A stretch of 64,000 nucleotides of DNA from Mnemiopsis leidyi (lineage: Eukaryota; Ctenophora; Tentaculata; Lobata; Bolinopsidae): NCBI GenBank assembly GCA_000226015.1, contig JH152850.1, positions 74,411 through 138,410 on the forward strand, given 5' to 3'. The notes beneath the pieces were generated by a model. That model did no database searches and was not told the DNA's origin. It saw only the letters and a list, made by a program, of their open reading frames with translations. Positions 11,573-24,000 of the stretch are shown here, piece by piece. The position numbers and the translations under genes were made by a program. How positions within the stretch are numbered: position 1 is the stretch's first letter; each line of letters begins with the position of its first letter.

Positions 11573-12040
11573 ATGATTTTCTTGGTTCTGCTTGGGTGTG
11601 TCCTGCAAACAGTACTTTCCTGCTCCTGTGGTGGTCCGAACCCTTATAATTTACAAAGAGATATCTGCCGTCACCCCACTATGAATGTGATCAAAGCCAA
11701 GGTTGGAAAAGTGGACGACTGGGTGCACAATGAATTCAACATCACCGTTTCAGCGACAATAGAAAAGGTTTGGGGCCTCGGAGAAGCCAGAGTTGGGGAT
11801 ATTGTCGAGATTACAGGTCCACGAAACGTCCGCCGGTCCACGAGCACTCCAGCGCCATTCGACTATTTTATTGAACTAAGCAGTAGCTCGTGTGATACGG
11901 AGGAGATGGCGGAGGGGCAGAGTGTATTGCTCTGGTGGAATGGGTCTGGACAGCTGAGACGTTTTTTCTGTGACGTTTTGTATTTTCAACTGGCCCCTGA
12001 GGATTATGTGGACAGGGCCAGTTCGAATGCTAATTGTTAG
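11573..12040 (+). CDS. secreted TIMP-like (netrin-fold) protein, N-domain only
   Basis: A 155-residue single coding exon. Residues 1-16 are a hydrophobic signal peptide (MIFLVLLGCVLQTVLS); cleavage after Ser16 would leave Cys17 as the new N-terminus of a CSCG motif. In tissue inhibitors of metalloproteinases the free N-terminal Cys of a C-x-C motif coordinates the protease zinc. The VIKAKV stretch (39-44) matches the conserved VIRAKV strand. Six mature cysteines (17, 19, 32, 107, 133, 155) match in number and order the three-disulfide N-TIMP domain; vertebrate TIMPs add a second six-Cys domain that is absent here. Two N-glycosylation sequons (NIT 56, NGS 123) are present. Likely role: extracellular inhibition of metzincins or matrix regulation. 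An AG abuts the ATG, so a 5' UTR intron is likely. Inhibitory activity is inferred from the motif; a general NTR-domain role is the alternative. Confidence 0.85.
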   Translation: MIFLVLLGCVLQTVLSCSCGGPNPYNLQRDICRHPTMNVIKAKVGKVDDWVHNEFNITVSATIEKVWGLGEARVGDIVEITGPRNVRRSTSTPAPFDYFIELSSSSCDTEEMAEGQSVLLWWNGSGQLRRFFCDVLYFQLAPEDYVDRASSNANC

Positions 12041-13257
12041 GCTTATAAGAGCTTGCGTTCGATCCTATATTTTCGGATTTAAATTTAGCATGGGATCGAT
12101 CTTGTTTTGTTTTCAGGACCATTTTTATTAAACCTTCGACTATAATCAAGAGATATGAACAAGTTTTGATTTATACAGCGGTTGGGTTTTTAATTAGGAT
12201 ATTAAATTTGATACTGTTGATATGATTAACGCTTGATTTTCAAACGAGTTAACAAGTTGTACTTAAAGACAACCCAAAAAACTCATGACTGAGGAGAATA
12301 GGAGGCACGAAAAATTAAACATTTAAAGCATCAAAAACCTTAATGTTAGGTGTTGTCAGTTCAATTATTATCAAAAAAAAAGAGGACTCTCTTGATTGTT
12401 TATCAAATAATAAGGAATGACCTCTAAAAATTTCAAATCAACCCAAGGGCTAGTTTTTGAGATGGCAAAGAATGCCAAAAAGGTCCTTTAAATTCGTTCT
12501 ATTTTGTGTATGCCGTAGGTGGCCTCTGCCAGGCTCTGCCAATGTTTTTGAGACTCTTCGATTACGTCAAGTTCGATGGTAGAAATACCTTTTTAAAATT
12601 TCAAAGAAACTCTAGAGCTAGATTTAAAGATGGCTAAGAACGCCAAAAAATTCGTTCAATTCTTTGTGTGCTGAAGGTGTACACTGCCAAGCTCTGTCAT
12701 ATATATACATTAAAGATCCATTAACCATCTATTTTATATTTTGTCATGTTAAATCTGTCGCGTGAAATGAAGTGAAAGTCCAAACTTCATATATAAGTGG
12801 AACAAATGACGACAAAGGCATATGTACAAAAATACAATATTCGCTGCATCAAAACATTTTCTATAACATGATTTTTATGTGATAAGGTTTTTCAAGTCTT
12901 TTTAGTATTAAGCCGTAATTGTTCTAAAAATCCGAAACTTTTTCCGAAAGATAAAGTTTGAAATGAAAATTTACAAGGTCAATTACTCTAAATTTACCGA
13001 CAATGATCGTAAAGTCCAGCTGCTGAGGGCTGATAACCAAGAAGTTATACTTATACCGTACGTTAAATTTTGAGCAGGTAACACAAATGATCAATCATTC
13101 ACGGACGAGTTGGAACCTATGAGACAGAGGCTAGGACAAGAAACAAGCTAAAAAAGGGGGTACTGCGAGCTATTAAAAAGCTTATGTAGCCGCCGAAGTG
13201 TCATGATTCTCTAAAACGCGCTGCAAATTGAGACGACCATATAACGCATTTAAGACA

Positions 13258-13366
13258 CTGAGGCACTTGAGGCACTCACATGAGGCACTTGAGGCACTCA
13301 CATGAGGCACTTGGGGCACTCAAGTGAGACACTTGGGGCACTCAAGTGAGACACTTGGGGCACTCT
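13258..13366. repeat. 22-bp minisatellite, about five copies
   Basis: The unit TGAGGCACTTGAGGCACTCA is repeated head to tail, with later copies drifting to TGAGACACTTGGGGCACTCA. Each unit is itself a near-duplication of a GAGGCACT core. Confidence 0.85.
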
Positions 13367-16300
13367 TGCAGGGTACTTGGGACTATTGTAACCCCCACAT
13401 TATGTCACGTGGTACATACCACATCCATTGAGCAAACAAATACCTCAGCTCACGCTGGTCACAAGGTCGCTAAAAGACCTCTCCACAACGTCATTGTGAA
13501 TGTTTTTGTGAGCATCGAAAACAAAAGCGATAATACCATTTATCGTTTTATCCATCACGACAAAGGACATCTCAAATTGCAAACACCTCTTTGTTTTTTG
13601 GTCTTGTTAACATTGAGAGAATTGGGAATTGAGAACGAACAAAACTAGTTGTCAGAGCGATGAAGAAAAAAAGCACATCTTTGCTTCTTTTACTTACCGA
13701 TTAGATGTTAAATGTCTTTAACAGATTTTAATAAGACAGAAGGCCGTTACTACCAACCGAAATATTTTTGAAAATTTCCAAAACATTGAAATCGTCATAA
13801 GGTGTCGAAACGGGAAATAATGTCCAAATCGAGTGTCCAAAAAAGAAATGATCCTATTCTTGGTGTCGATTCCCAATAAAGATAATCCTAAGATTAGGTT
13901 TGATTTCGAGACCAATGCAGGAAAAGCTTTTAGTCTCAAAGTTTGGACGTACCGCAGCTCCAGTAACTGAAACAAGCTTAAACGAGACCAAATGAGAATT
14001 AGTCAGCCACTGCTTGGCACTCATATTGGACGTAGCTCGTGTACCGAAAACGGAAAACAATTTACTAATGAGATAAGTGTTTGCCCATTAATTCTTTATA
14101 CCTTTTTGGTTTTTTACTCTTTGGTTGTTACAGAACGATTTTATAATTAATCGTGAGCTCTTCTTTAGTTTACTTTCAAACATTCAAACATAGAATGAAC
14201 AGAATAAGCATGGTTGATTTTAAATGATATATCTATTGAAAACTGTATATTCTAAGCAGGTTTGGGAACAAACAATTTTAAATATACTATGGGGCCCAAC
14301 AATTGTTAACGATGGGTGAATTATTTATTGATTTGTTACTTGTTTCACTCCACATAAAGCTACCATACTTATAAAAATAGAAAAATGACTTTTATAAAAA
14401 TGACTGAATAAGCATATAAGTAGCCAATCATAACACAGAATTTACAGTAACGTCAAACAAACTAGCCACTCAGAAAGCAGGATGATCGTGAGAAAACTTG
14501 AGTTTTTTACGGATATAATATCAGATCATCACGAGAATATATGAGATCGCTCTAAAAAAATGCGATGTTCTTCTCGGAATTATTCGATGATACGATTATC
14601 AGTCATATAAGGATAACGGACGAAGTTCTTTAATAGAGCTCTATTTTTAGGGATGATGCTCACCATGATCTTCAGAACTATTTAGAGTAAGAGCATGTGA
14701 TCCGAGGATTGTAAAAGGAAATAAAAACGAACGTCTTATGCTATAAAAATGACTTGAGTGCACTTTAGGTTAAAAGGTTTGTGTCAGAATAAAGTAACAG
14801 TGTAAGTAATTATATAGGAAAATAGGAGGAGACTATTGAGGATTGTTCGACTTTACTTAATTCTATGTTAAGCTAGGCTTAACATCACAAGATAATTTTG
14901 TAAACCAAAAAGCCCCGAATTTATTTCAATTGTAAGCTCAATGTAGAGTCGTGACTTCCTGATTTGCAATAAACAAGTCCAAATCGGGGCCCAGTCTGAT
15001 GAGCTATAGGAAGAATGACTGTGACTTACCGCTGAGTTATTGCTCTATTGTTCCTTAAATCAAAATTTTACTATGATACCAGAACCATTCAGTACTTTGA
15101 CGCACATTTTGCTTGTCATGAGAAGTCATTAGAGCATCATTTCCACTTTGAATGCTCTTAAATGAACAAGACGAGAGCAAATAAGCAAATGAAACGAAAG
15201 GGCTGACCAAGTAACTAACAACCACCTACAGCACAGTATCAAAGCGGTCGGCTGACTCAACCTTTATTTGATTGCTCCAAAGTGCAATCTATAGAATACA
15301 ATGTACTTGTGGCTGGTCTAACAAGAGCAAACAAGAGTGTAGACAATAGGATTGTAGCACTTAGACTGAGAGAGCTTTGCTCGTTGAATTTGGGATAATA
15401 AAGCTGTGATAGTGTACTCCTACAACAGCCCCCAATCGCCCAAATTTAGTTTAAAAGCTGACATGGGTGAAAATTAAAGAAATAATAGTAGTAGTAGTAG
15501 AAGTAGAGAATCTGTAAAAAGTACAAAATATGTATATAAAACAGCATCCTAAGCACATTATAGATATCAAAAACACAAGAGGAAAAATACAAAGCATCAA
15601 CCATCTTCTTATTAGTTGGTTCGGCTCAGGGCTAGACAGTGAAACACGCAATATATGTAGTGTATAATATATGTAGTGTATATAATTTGTTTGTTTGGTC
15701 AGAAAGAGAAAATACAAAAACAAAAACTACTTACCGAGACGAACTAAAACGGTTAGAAAAACGGTTAAACTTGTGTTTTCAGCTGGTATGATTGAGATAC
15801 ATTTGAAATTTCTGATCAAATAGCCTAGTCCAAGATTGGCAAATGGTCTACTCATCAAAAATCGGTATATCTCTTTAGAAATTCAAAAAGTTCCAGCTGC
15901 TGCAGCACACGCAGTGATTTATAGTTTCCGGTACATCAGTATATCCAAGATCCCACTAAGTCATGAGGGCTGGTGGACACTGATCGCGGACAACCGGACA
16001 TCGGCAGATTTTCCTGAGCACTCGACTGTTGACTGATAGTGAGTGATAGATGGCGATCCAATTCTCCAATTGGATTTGGACTTGCGTGGGCCAAAATCCG
16101 CTGAAATATATTCCCTTAAAGTTAGTTAATTTGTGTGTAAGATCATTGTAAGATCCGTGTTGGATCCGTGCATATAAAGATTCTATACAGGTGTGACGAG
16201 AGAACTCACTGAAAAACTAATGACTCTTACCGGGCAAAATTTGTTCCTCTTATACTGCTTGTTTCTCAGATCTCATTTTTCAACTTTGAGATCCACAGAT

Positions 16301-17225
16301 TTTTACCTTACCTTTTCTCATCGAAGCCGGCCGAAGATTGTCAAATTATATCAGAGATATAAGTCACAATTAGTACGCTATAAGATTGTTTTATAAGACC
16401 TGACCCAATTTTTTTGCCACCGCAACTTTTGATGGTGTCAAAACTAACGTTTCTTTCAGTTACATTTTTACAATTCCTTTTCCGTACCGATATGTTGGAT
16501 TTGAAGGATATAATGATTGTTGGAATGTTGGGGGAAGGGTAGGAAATGGTCATGATGATGGGAATCATCAAGAATTCAGCCATGAATAAGATTATACATT
16601 TGTACGAGCAGACGTCTCAGTCGGCACCACTGCGGAAATCGCACATTAGACATTCATAATTAATTATAACAACCATCAATTAAATAATTTCCCATAAGAT
16701 TTATGTCACATTTGGTGAGAATATATTCATTGCTATGTCTATCGTGCTATACTCAGATGCGAGTCAGTACGGTTTCTCGTCACTCGTGACGAGAGGCCGG
16801 TGTTTTCTAGCCTTTGGCCTCTGGCTGGAAGTCTCCAAAAATCAGGATCATGAATGAGGCCTACACCACGGGAGGTTGACCCGTTTGTTCACTCGCAACT
16901 ACTCTCATGACCTATTTTTATACTTAATATACTTATGGTGATGTGCATAAAGTTGGTAAAGCATCACATCATGAGTATGACTTTCATTTATCACGCGCCG
17001 TAAAATTGGTCCAAACATTCTTAGACTTAAGCAGATTTAAGATGATTCTTTTAATGCGCTTCAAGTCTATCTTTGAACAGTTAACCGGTTTCACTTTCAG
17101 CCAGATTTTTCACGGTCACTTCAAGGTTCTTTGCCTGGTCACTTTCAGGTTTTTTGCCTGGTCACTTCAAGATTTTCACCTATTCTGAAACAGTTCTTAC
17201 CCTGCTGGTAGTCGGACCTTTCCAT

Positions 17226-17306
17226 GATGAGAAGTACGTATATGCTACTGGGCTTTAAGTACATACCGTACAGATAATTTAAAAGTACGTACCATACTGC
17301 TTTTCA
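17226..17306 (-). mobile_element. MITE-like palindrome, second copy
   Basis: It runs from GATGAGAAGTACGTATATGC to ACCATACTGCTTTTCAT, an imperfect palindrome rich in GTACGTA. Its reverse complement aligns along most of its length with 4975-5057. Two copies 12 kb apart in opposite orientation support a dispersed element. Confidence 0.55.
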
Positions 17307-19063
17307 TTTTAGGGCCCTTTCGCATCTAGGTTTGGCGGTTGATGTTATTTACCCCATTTACCACACTTTGACGCATACGAATGATAGTGCAAACGGTCTG
17401 GTAGAAAACTTTTCGGATGTTTTTTGTAATTCATGAAAATACCTTAAATTTTAAGTTGAATTTTGCCAATTTGATTTTGTTTTTTCCTATATTACAATAG
17501 TATCCCTAAATTACAATGTCAGGGAGCAAGAATTACATTTTCTTTTTCTATTGTCATCAATGTCATGATCAATTCATCACAACATTCTATTGTTATACAA
17601 AATCAACAAAAGGAACGTCTGCCTTTGTAACCTTCTTTTGTGGCCCAATATATGAGCTTATCCGGTGGATAAATGAAGATACTGAAACATCACTAATTTT
17701 GACCGTCTATGCAGCTTTATGACTTATTCGTTAGTGTAATATCTTCTCACGTCTTTCAGCTGGACAGTAGGTCATTGAGTAGGGAACTTTCCTTTAAGGT
17801 GATTTTATGATGTTATGAAAAAGTCGTTTATTTGCATCAATCTGTCTGAAACCACAAAGAACAATGTTTCATTATGATAGTCTGTTGGAATTTTAGTTCT
17901 AAACAATTGCTTAAAAACAGACGATCTGCTGAATCCGAGCAGCTTTTAATTTGTAATAGCAACAAGTGCTGAAGTGCACTGCGTCCGACGCATCATATGA
18001 AATTGATGTTTTCTGATATTGCTGGAAATATCAGCCGGCAATAATCGACCTCATTTCAGGCCATGACATCCAAATTACAGCAGTTATCACTTCAATCGGA
18101 ACATGAATTTACTATCCGGACTTTCAAACTTGCGGATATAACTCTCATAAACATCCAACATCTACATTTGCTTGCAATTGCACATTTATCGCCAACGCCT
18201 CGTTATTTATTGATTTATCGACATTTTTTTGATGAAATAAATCCGCAATTTCTTGCTCGGTAAAATAATTTTGATAGCCAATGAGTTAAAAGTCATAAAC
18301 TTTGTTTGACAATCTGAACCTTCGCGGCATATTGAAAGAGTTGAGTTGTTAAGAATGTTGCTAAGGTTTGAGAATTTTACAAATCTTCAGTTCCTCGAAC
18401 TTTAAGTAGTCTCATGGGAGAATGTACATCTGTTCTCTGTTTCCTGTTTGCCCTGTTCATGAATATCTGTTAAATAGCTAACCGCTAATTGCTTTCGGCA
18501 GTAATTCAAATAGAGCCGCCACATTCACAGCTATTTATATTTTAATTATATCGGTATGTCTTGTTAGGTTTCATCTTTTTAATTCTGATAAATTAACTTA
18601 ATTTTAGTGATATTTCGGCTTTAATTGGGCAAAAAGGCTTAAGCTTATACTATTGATGAATGATGCATTCAAGCCTTGGTTGTGATGTTCTTTTAAATAG
18701 AAGTTTACTAAAAATTTGTGAAAGCTTAATGTCTTTAATCTTACATTATAAAACTCTTACAGTATAAATAATCCTATCCATTTCACATTAAAACTTTAAC
18801 ATATTTATAGATGCTTTTAACATATTTATAGATGCTTTTTTAGATGCTTTTACTATTTTTCATATACCCAATAGCTGTCTTCTTTTTCTGAAATAACTTT
18901 TCTACCTATAATTCTCGTACGGATTAAGTCTTCTAATTCTCTTTTGTGATTCATTCTTGATAAAATTTGCAGTTTCAAATATCATTTCGTTTGGCTGTCA
19001 ACTATTTCAATAATTCCTTTTCAGACCAGAGTGAGTGGTCTATGATCACCACAGCTAGGTGTA

Positions 19064-19143
19064 TGTAGACATACACACGTCAATGTAGACATACACACGT
19101 CAATGTAGACATACACACGTCAATGTAGACATACACACGTCAA
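19064..19143. repeat. 20-bp minisatellite, four perfect copies
   Basis: TGTAGACATACACACGTCAA repeats four times without visible mismatch, which implies recent expansion. Confidence 0.9.
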
Positions 19144-21041
19144 TGTAGAATTTCATAATTCTATTTCCCCAGTCAGTCTTATCAGGATTCGATTATGTCT
19201 TTTTCAAACAGAAAGGCCCTTCGCCTCTTACTCTTAGGGCTTTATGGGTATCTCAGTATCTCACAGTGGCTCTTCGCAGTCGCCTGCACCATGACACCCA
19301 TACGAAGAATGATCTCAAATACTCAAATAGGTTGCAACATTTTCTCGTCTATGGTCTTGTGAATTCTTGATATAAGAATCGTCCCAACTTCTTCGTCTTT
19401 TTAAAGATTTGCTTAAAGCAATTACAACCATGTTTGTAACACTTGAACCGTATACGTCTTTATTCTGAGATTCTACAGTTGCAGTATCTAATGGATGTAA
19501 TTACTTACCGCAAACAGACTCATAACATTTCCAACCATACACACATACAAAATACTTAGCGGGCAGGAAGTTACTGTTGTTGCTGTACTTATAGTGGCCA
19601 AGAAGTAGTTATGGTTTTCATACCATTGTTCAATTATAATAACCAACAGTATATCTTTTTGATGGTTTGATTTATATTTTGCTGCTTACTGAATAATTAA
19701 ATCAAATACAAGCATTAGCTCATTAAGAGTTTTTGTTGTTAACAACCAAAAGGAGATTGTATCAAGCGTGAAGACTTGAAGTGTCTCTTTATGCTGTCAT
19801 TTTGCCTATCAAATTTTTATAAATGGAATATGCAGAACCCAAAATTAGATCTTAAATTTTACGCGATTCATGAACCTTTTAATCGCATTGAAAGCTGTTG
19901 TGCATTACATAAAGTGGTCTAAGTATAAATAAGTAAGTTTTTCTTAATTTCCTAGTTCGGTTACACTCTCCAGCCGCTAGAACGCGTGGTTCAAGATAAT
20001 CTCCACTACATGACAGCAGTTATCTACAGAGCAGCAACTCTTGAGAGTACACTTATACTCTCAGCTAAATGCTACAGAAAATTTTACTGTAATGCTTTGC
20101 TGCTTGAATTCGATGAGGGAAGAACACCAGTTCACGTTAGCTTCCGCCACACCTCAACGTATCTGCACGATATTCATGTAGTGATACGGTTACTTTGGAA
20201 TTTGGATCCTCACGCAAATGTTTGGACTTAAAGTTCAAGATCTTTGTTAGGCTTCTTTTTGGTTTCGCGGTACTGGGATAATCCCAAAACATTTCGATTC
20301 GAAATAAGTTTTAGTTTAATACTAAAAGTTTTAGTTTGATACACAATTTAACTTTAATTTCAAAAATAATTTCGGCTAGCCGATTGAGTCAATGGAATTG
20401 ATGAGTTTGGAATTTTCGAAGCAAGAAATATAATTCACTGGCAGTTAAAAAAGAATCATTGAAAACTGAAAAGTTTCCCATACGGCGGAAGTTTGAACTT
20501 CACCAGTTTAAACTTAGAATATTTTGCCGCAGTTCAATCAGCAGCTAACTGGATCTAATTACCGGTTGTCTAATTACTCCGGTGTAGAAATAAGCCTAGC
20601 CAGATCATTGTAATTACATCTTGTTGGCCATTTGCTTCTAGGATGGTGCTTTCTCTTCGACGGACTTTTATCTGGCATCACATATTCTAATTATGAGTGC
20701 GTATTTTTCTATTTTGGTGGAACAAATAGCTCAATATCCAACAGTCAAGCATATAATATGATGCTTTTTTGATTTGACGCTTTCGAGTTAAAGGTCATAT
20801 TGAAATCACTTTAATCGGTTAATAAGTAAATACCGACTCTGCTTGTTGTAAAATGATTCTTCAAGACGCTTCGATCTGAATCTGATAAATGTTTGTCACG
20901 TGTCATTTGTTATTACTCATCAATCTTTCTTAAGATAAACTCGTACTAATTAATTGGAATAGACAGCTGAAAATAATTCCTCTACAGTTGCTAAGGAATG
21001 TGAATTCCAGAAAGATTATCTTGTCTTCAAAAACAGAACTC

Positions 21042-24000
21042 ATGGGAGACATCTTAAGGAAAATCCTTCACTTGGTGTTGGTCCTATGTCCTACGCCAGC
21101 GATCTCAGAATATGTCATAGGAAGGTAAATCGTTTAGTTCTTCTCCAGCGATCTCAGAATACGTCATGGGAAGGTAAGTCGTTTAGTTCTTCTCCAGCGA
21201 TCTCAGAATATGTCATAGGAAGGTAAATCGTTTAGTTCTTCTTTAGCGATCTCAGAATATGTCATGGGAAGGTAAATCGTTTAGTTCTTCTCCAGCGATC
21301 TCAGAATGTGTCATAGGATTTCACCAAATTACTCTATGGGTGAAATAATCGGTAACGCTAACGTTTCCATATTTTAATAAAAGCAACCTTCTTATAATTC
21401 CCTTACTTCCATTCTTTCACCATCCCAGTTCTGACACTCTTACCCGTGAGACTTGTTTATCTTGTGAAAAGGAGGGCTGTCTGCTGGAAGATCCAGAAGA
21501 GTTACATTTGGACAATGAAATGTTGGCAGAGGAAATCGTGTTGAATCAACCTGGTGACATAATGATTGGAGGTTGAGTTTAGTTGTAAAAAGATTCTTTA
21601 ACAGTTTTCCAAAGCATGAACATAAGATATTCCGATTTATCTATTTAGTATTTGATTCGAAGAACATTATAACGATTTGTTGGCCTTCAGAATCTGGCAT
21701 AGGAATAAAAAATCTCAATTCTCATTCTAAGATGATACAATGCACTTCGCAGGTTTAGTCCCACTGAAACACAAGTCAACCTCTAAGCTGCGTTATCACA
21801 ACGTCGCTCTTGTGGAAGCAATTCACTGGGCTGTTCACCAGATCAACAGAAATTCTGAAATTCTCCCGAACTTTACAGTTGGGTATGAGATCAGAGACAC
21901 AATGTCTGATCCTGCATACGCCAGTGTTCAGGTATTTATCAATGTTTGTTGATGCATCCTTCTTCTGTCTTGAAAATTGATTGGATGTGATTGAATTATG
22001 TATCCAATGGACAAAAATTACTGTAAGTTACTTTAAGTTGATTATTAAACGAATAACAACTATAAACAAACAAGTAAAACTCTCTCCAGGCGTTAGAGCT
22101 TGCTGCAAAAAACGTTGTTGCTATTGTTGGTCCCGGAAGCACGTCAGTTGCAGTTCACTTAGCTTCCTTGATGGGTAATCATATATGAGAATCTGACTTT
22201 TTGTTTATTTTCTTCATCTGTTGAAACAAGCTTAAATTTTGATGGCTTTACGTTTTACAGAATACTGAATGATGGCATCATAAATATGTTAATTTATCAT
22301 ATAGATATCAACAACTTCTGATTTTTCGAACCGTTATCTACACAATAAAAGTGTAACCATCCCGCGATAGGTAGTCTCGGTTACCCTATGATATCGTACG
22401 CAGCTACTTCTAACATCTTGAGTAACACTGATCGGTTCAGCCTCTTCGCACGCACTGTTCCCTCGGATGCGTATCAGTGCTCAGCTATAAAGGACATAAT
22501 ATTGTGAGTATTGCTTTTAAATGTTCTGAGAAGCAGTTTGTCCGCTTTCCCCGTTGAACCTTTCGTATAATAAACTAATAAATAATGTTTCAATTCGTCA
22601 ACTAAAGACTGCTTGAAACTGATAGTTGTAGTATCAATGATCTGTACTATGAAATGGTACATATGATCTTTATTGTAGTCTATGTTATAGTCATCGTAAT
22701 CCGGGAATTATGTAAATATGACAATCATTGTTGTCTATATGATAATCATTGTAGTCTATGTTATAGTCTATATTATAATCATCGTTATCCAGGAATTACG
22801 GATGGGACTATGTTTCTATCCTCTTCTCACCAGAGACATATGGGACAGACGGTGCAGAGCTGATCCGCACACTACTTAAGCAAGAAAGTATTATTTTTAG
22901 GCTCCTCTTTAGCCTTTATAGCTTTTATAGCTTATTGCTTTTCTCTTTCGTGCATTCTTGTTTTTTGGAAATGGGTTTTTATTGAAGCCTAATTGTCCTC
23001 GTCTTTAGAAAAGTTGCTAATATTATAGCTGCCACATTTAAATTGGATATTAAACTACAATGCGTTTCAGACAAGTGCATTGACAAATACACATCATTAC
23101 CGACCTACAGTACTGAAGAGGAAACCGTTCTTGGTACCATGAGGGTATGTTTTCCATCTTTATTCTATCTAATTCTAGAAACAGTCATAGCCGATTAGAT
23201 ATTAGGAAACTATTTAAAGATGTCTAGTCTTGATCCCTTGTCAGTAGTCATGTATTGAGAACACGATCAATGACGACGTGACTAAAATAATTCAAAATAC
23301 AGAAACCACTTACTAGATGTACGAAAAAAGTTTTACTTTATCAGTCAATTCAAGTTCAAGTCATTTACACGATTTTAACAAGTCCTAATGGCGGTTTTTC
23401 AGATTTTAAAGAATTCGTTCAAGAGTTTTGACAGCAATACAAACAAAATGTCGGCCAGGGTTGTGGTTCTATTTGCTACTTTTCAGTACGCAAAACAAGT
23501 CATTGAAGCAGCTAGAAGATTAAAAGGTAAACATCTATAAACTCATATTCCAACCAATAAAAATTCTCGACTTGCATAAGTAGAGTGCAAAGTCTAGAGT
23601 CTAGTCCATTATATAACCAGATAATGGCCGCGCTGGCTGAAATACTTTGCCTTTTGCCACAAAATCTCAAAGTTGAACGGTTGACACAAACATTTGTCTA
23701 TGTGTTTCAGTTAATGTATCTTTTTTATTAGGTAGTTTATAATTTTGATTTTATTGTAACTTTAAACAGCCAATTTACGAAAACAATAATAAGATTTTGT
23801 AGGGGGGTTGATAAACATAAATAGATACGAGTTTTGATTTTGGAGAAGCTTTCAATAAACATGTGTTGATTGTCGTCAGCCGATAGTAGTCACTTTGGAA
23901 TAACAAAAAGGTGAACTAACACCGATCCCACCACCAGCTTCAGGTTGGGGTAGTGATTTCAATCTGTGGGGTAACCTGACTTGGATTGCTCCTGAATCTT

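Larger units (their letters stand above)
12041..21041. other. long gene-poor interval
   Basis: Between the TIMP-like gene and the class C receptor I found no exon chain or RNA gene on either strand. Contents I can name are minisatellites at 13258-13366 and 19064-19143 and a MITE-like palindrome at 17226-17306. Distal regulatory DNA or 5' UTR exons of the receptor could be hidden here. Confidence 0.4.

Noticed and set aside
19986-20231. 81-residue plus frame upstream of the receptor
   Set aside because: No homology recognised and no junction that would link it to the receptor exons.
22860-23014. Alternative acceptor at 23008 for receptor exon 7
   Set aside because: It gives an in-frame stop; the AG at 23012-23013 keeps the phase with donor 22887.
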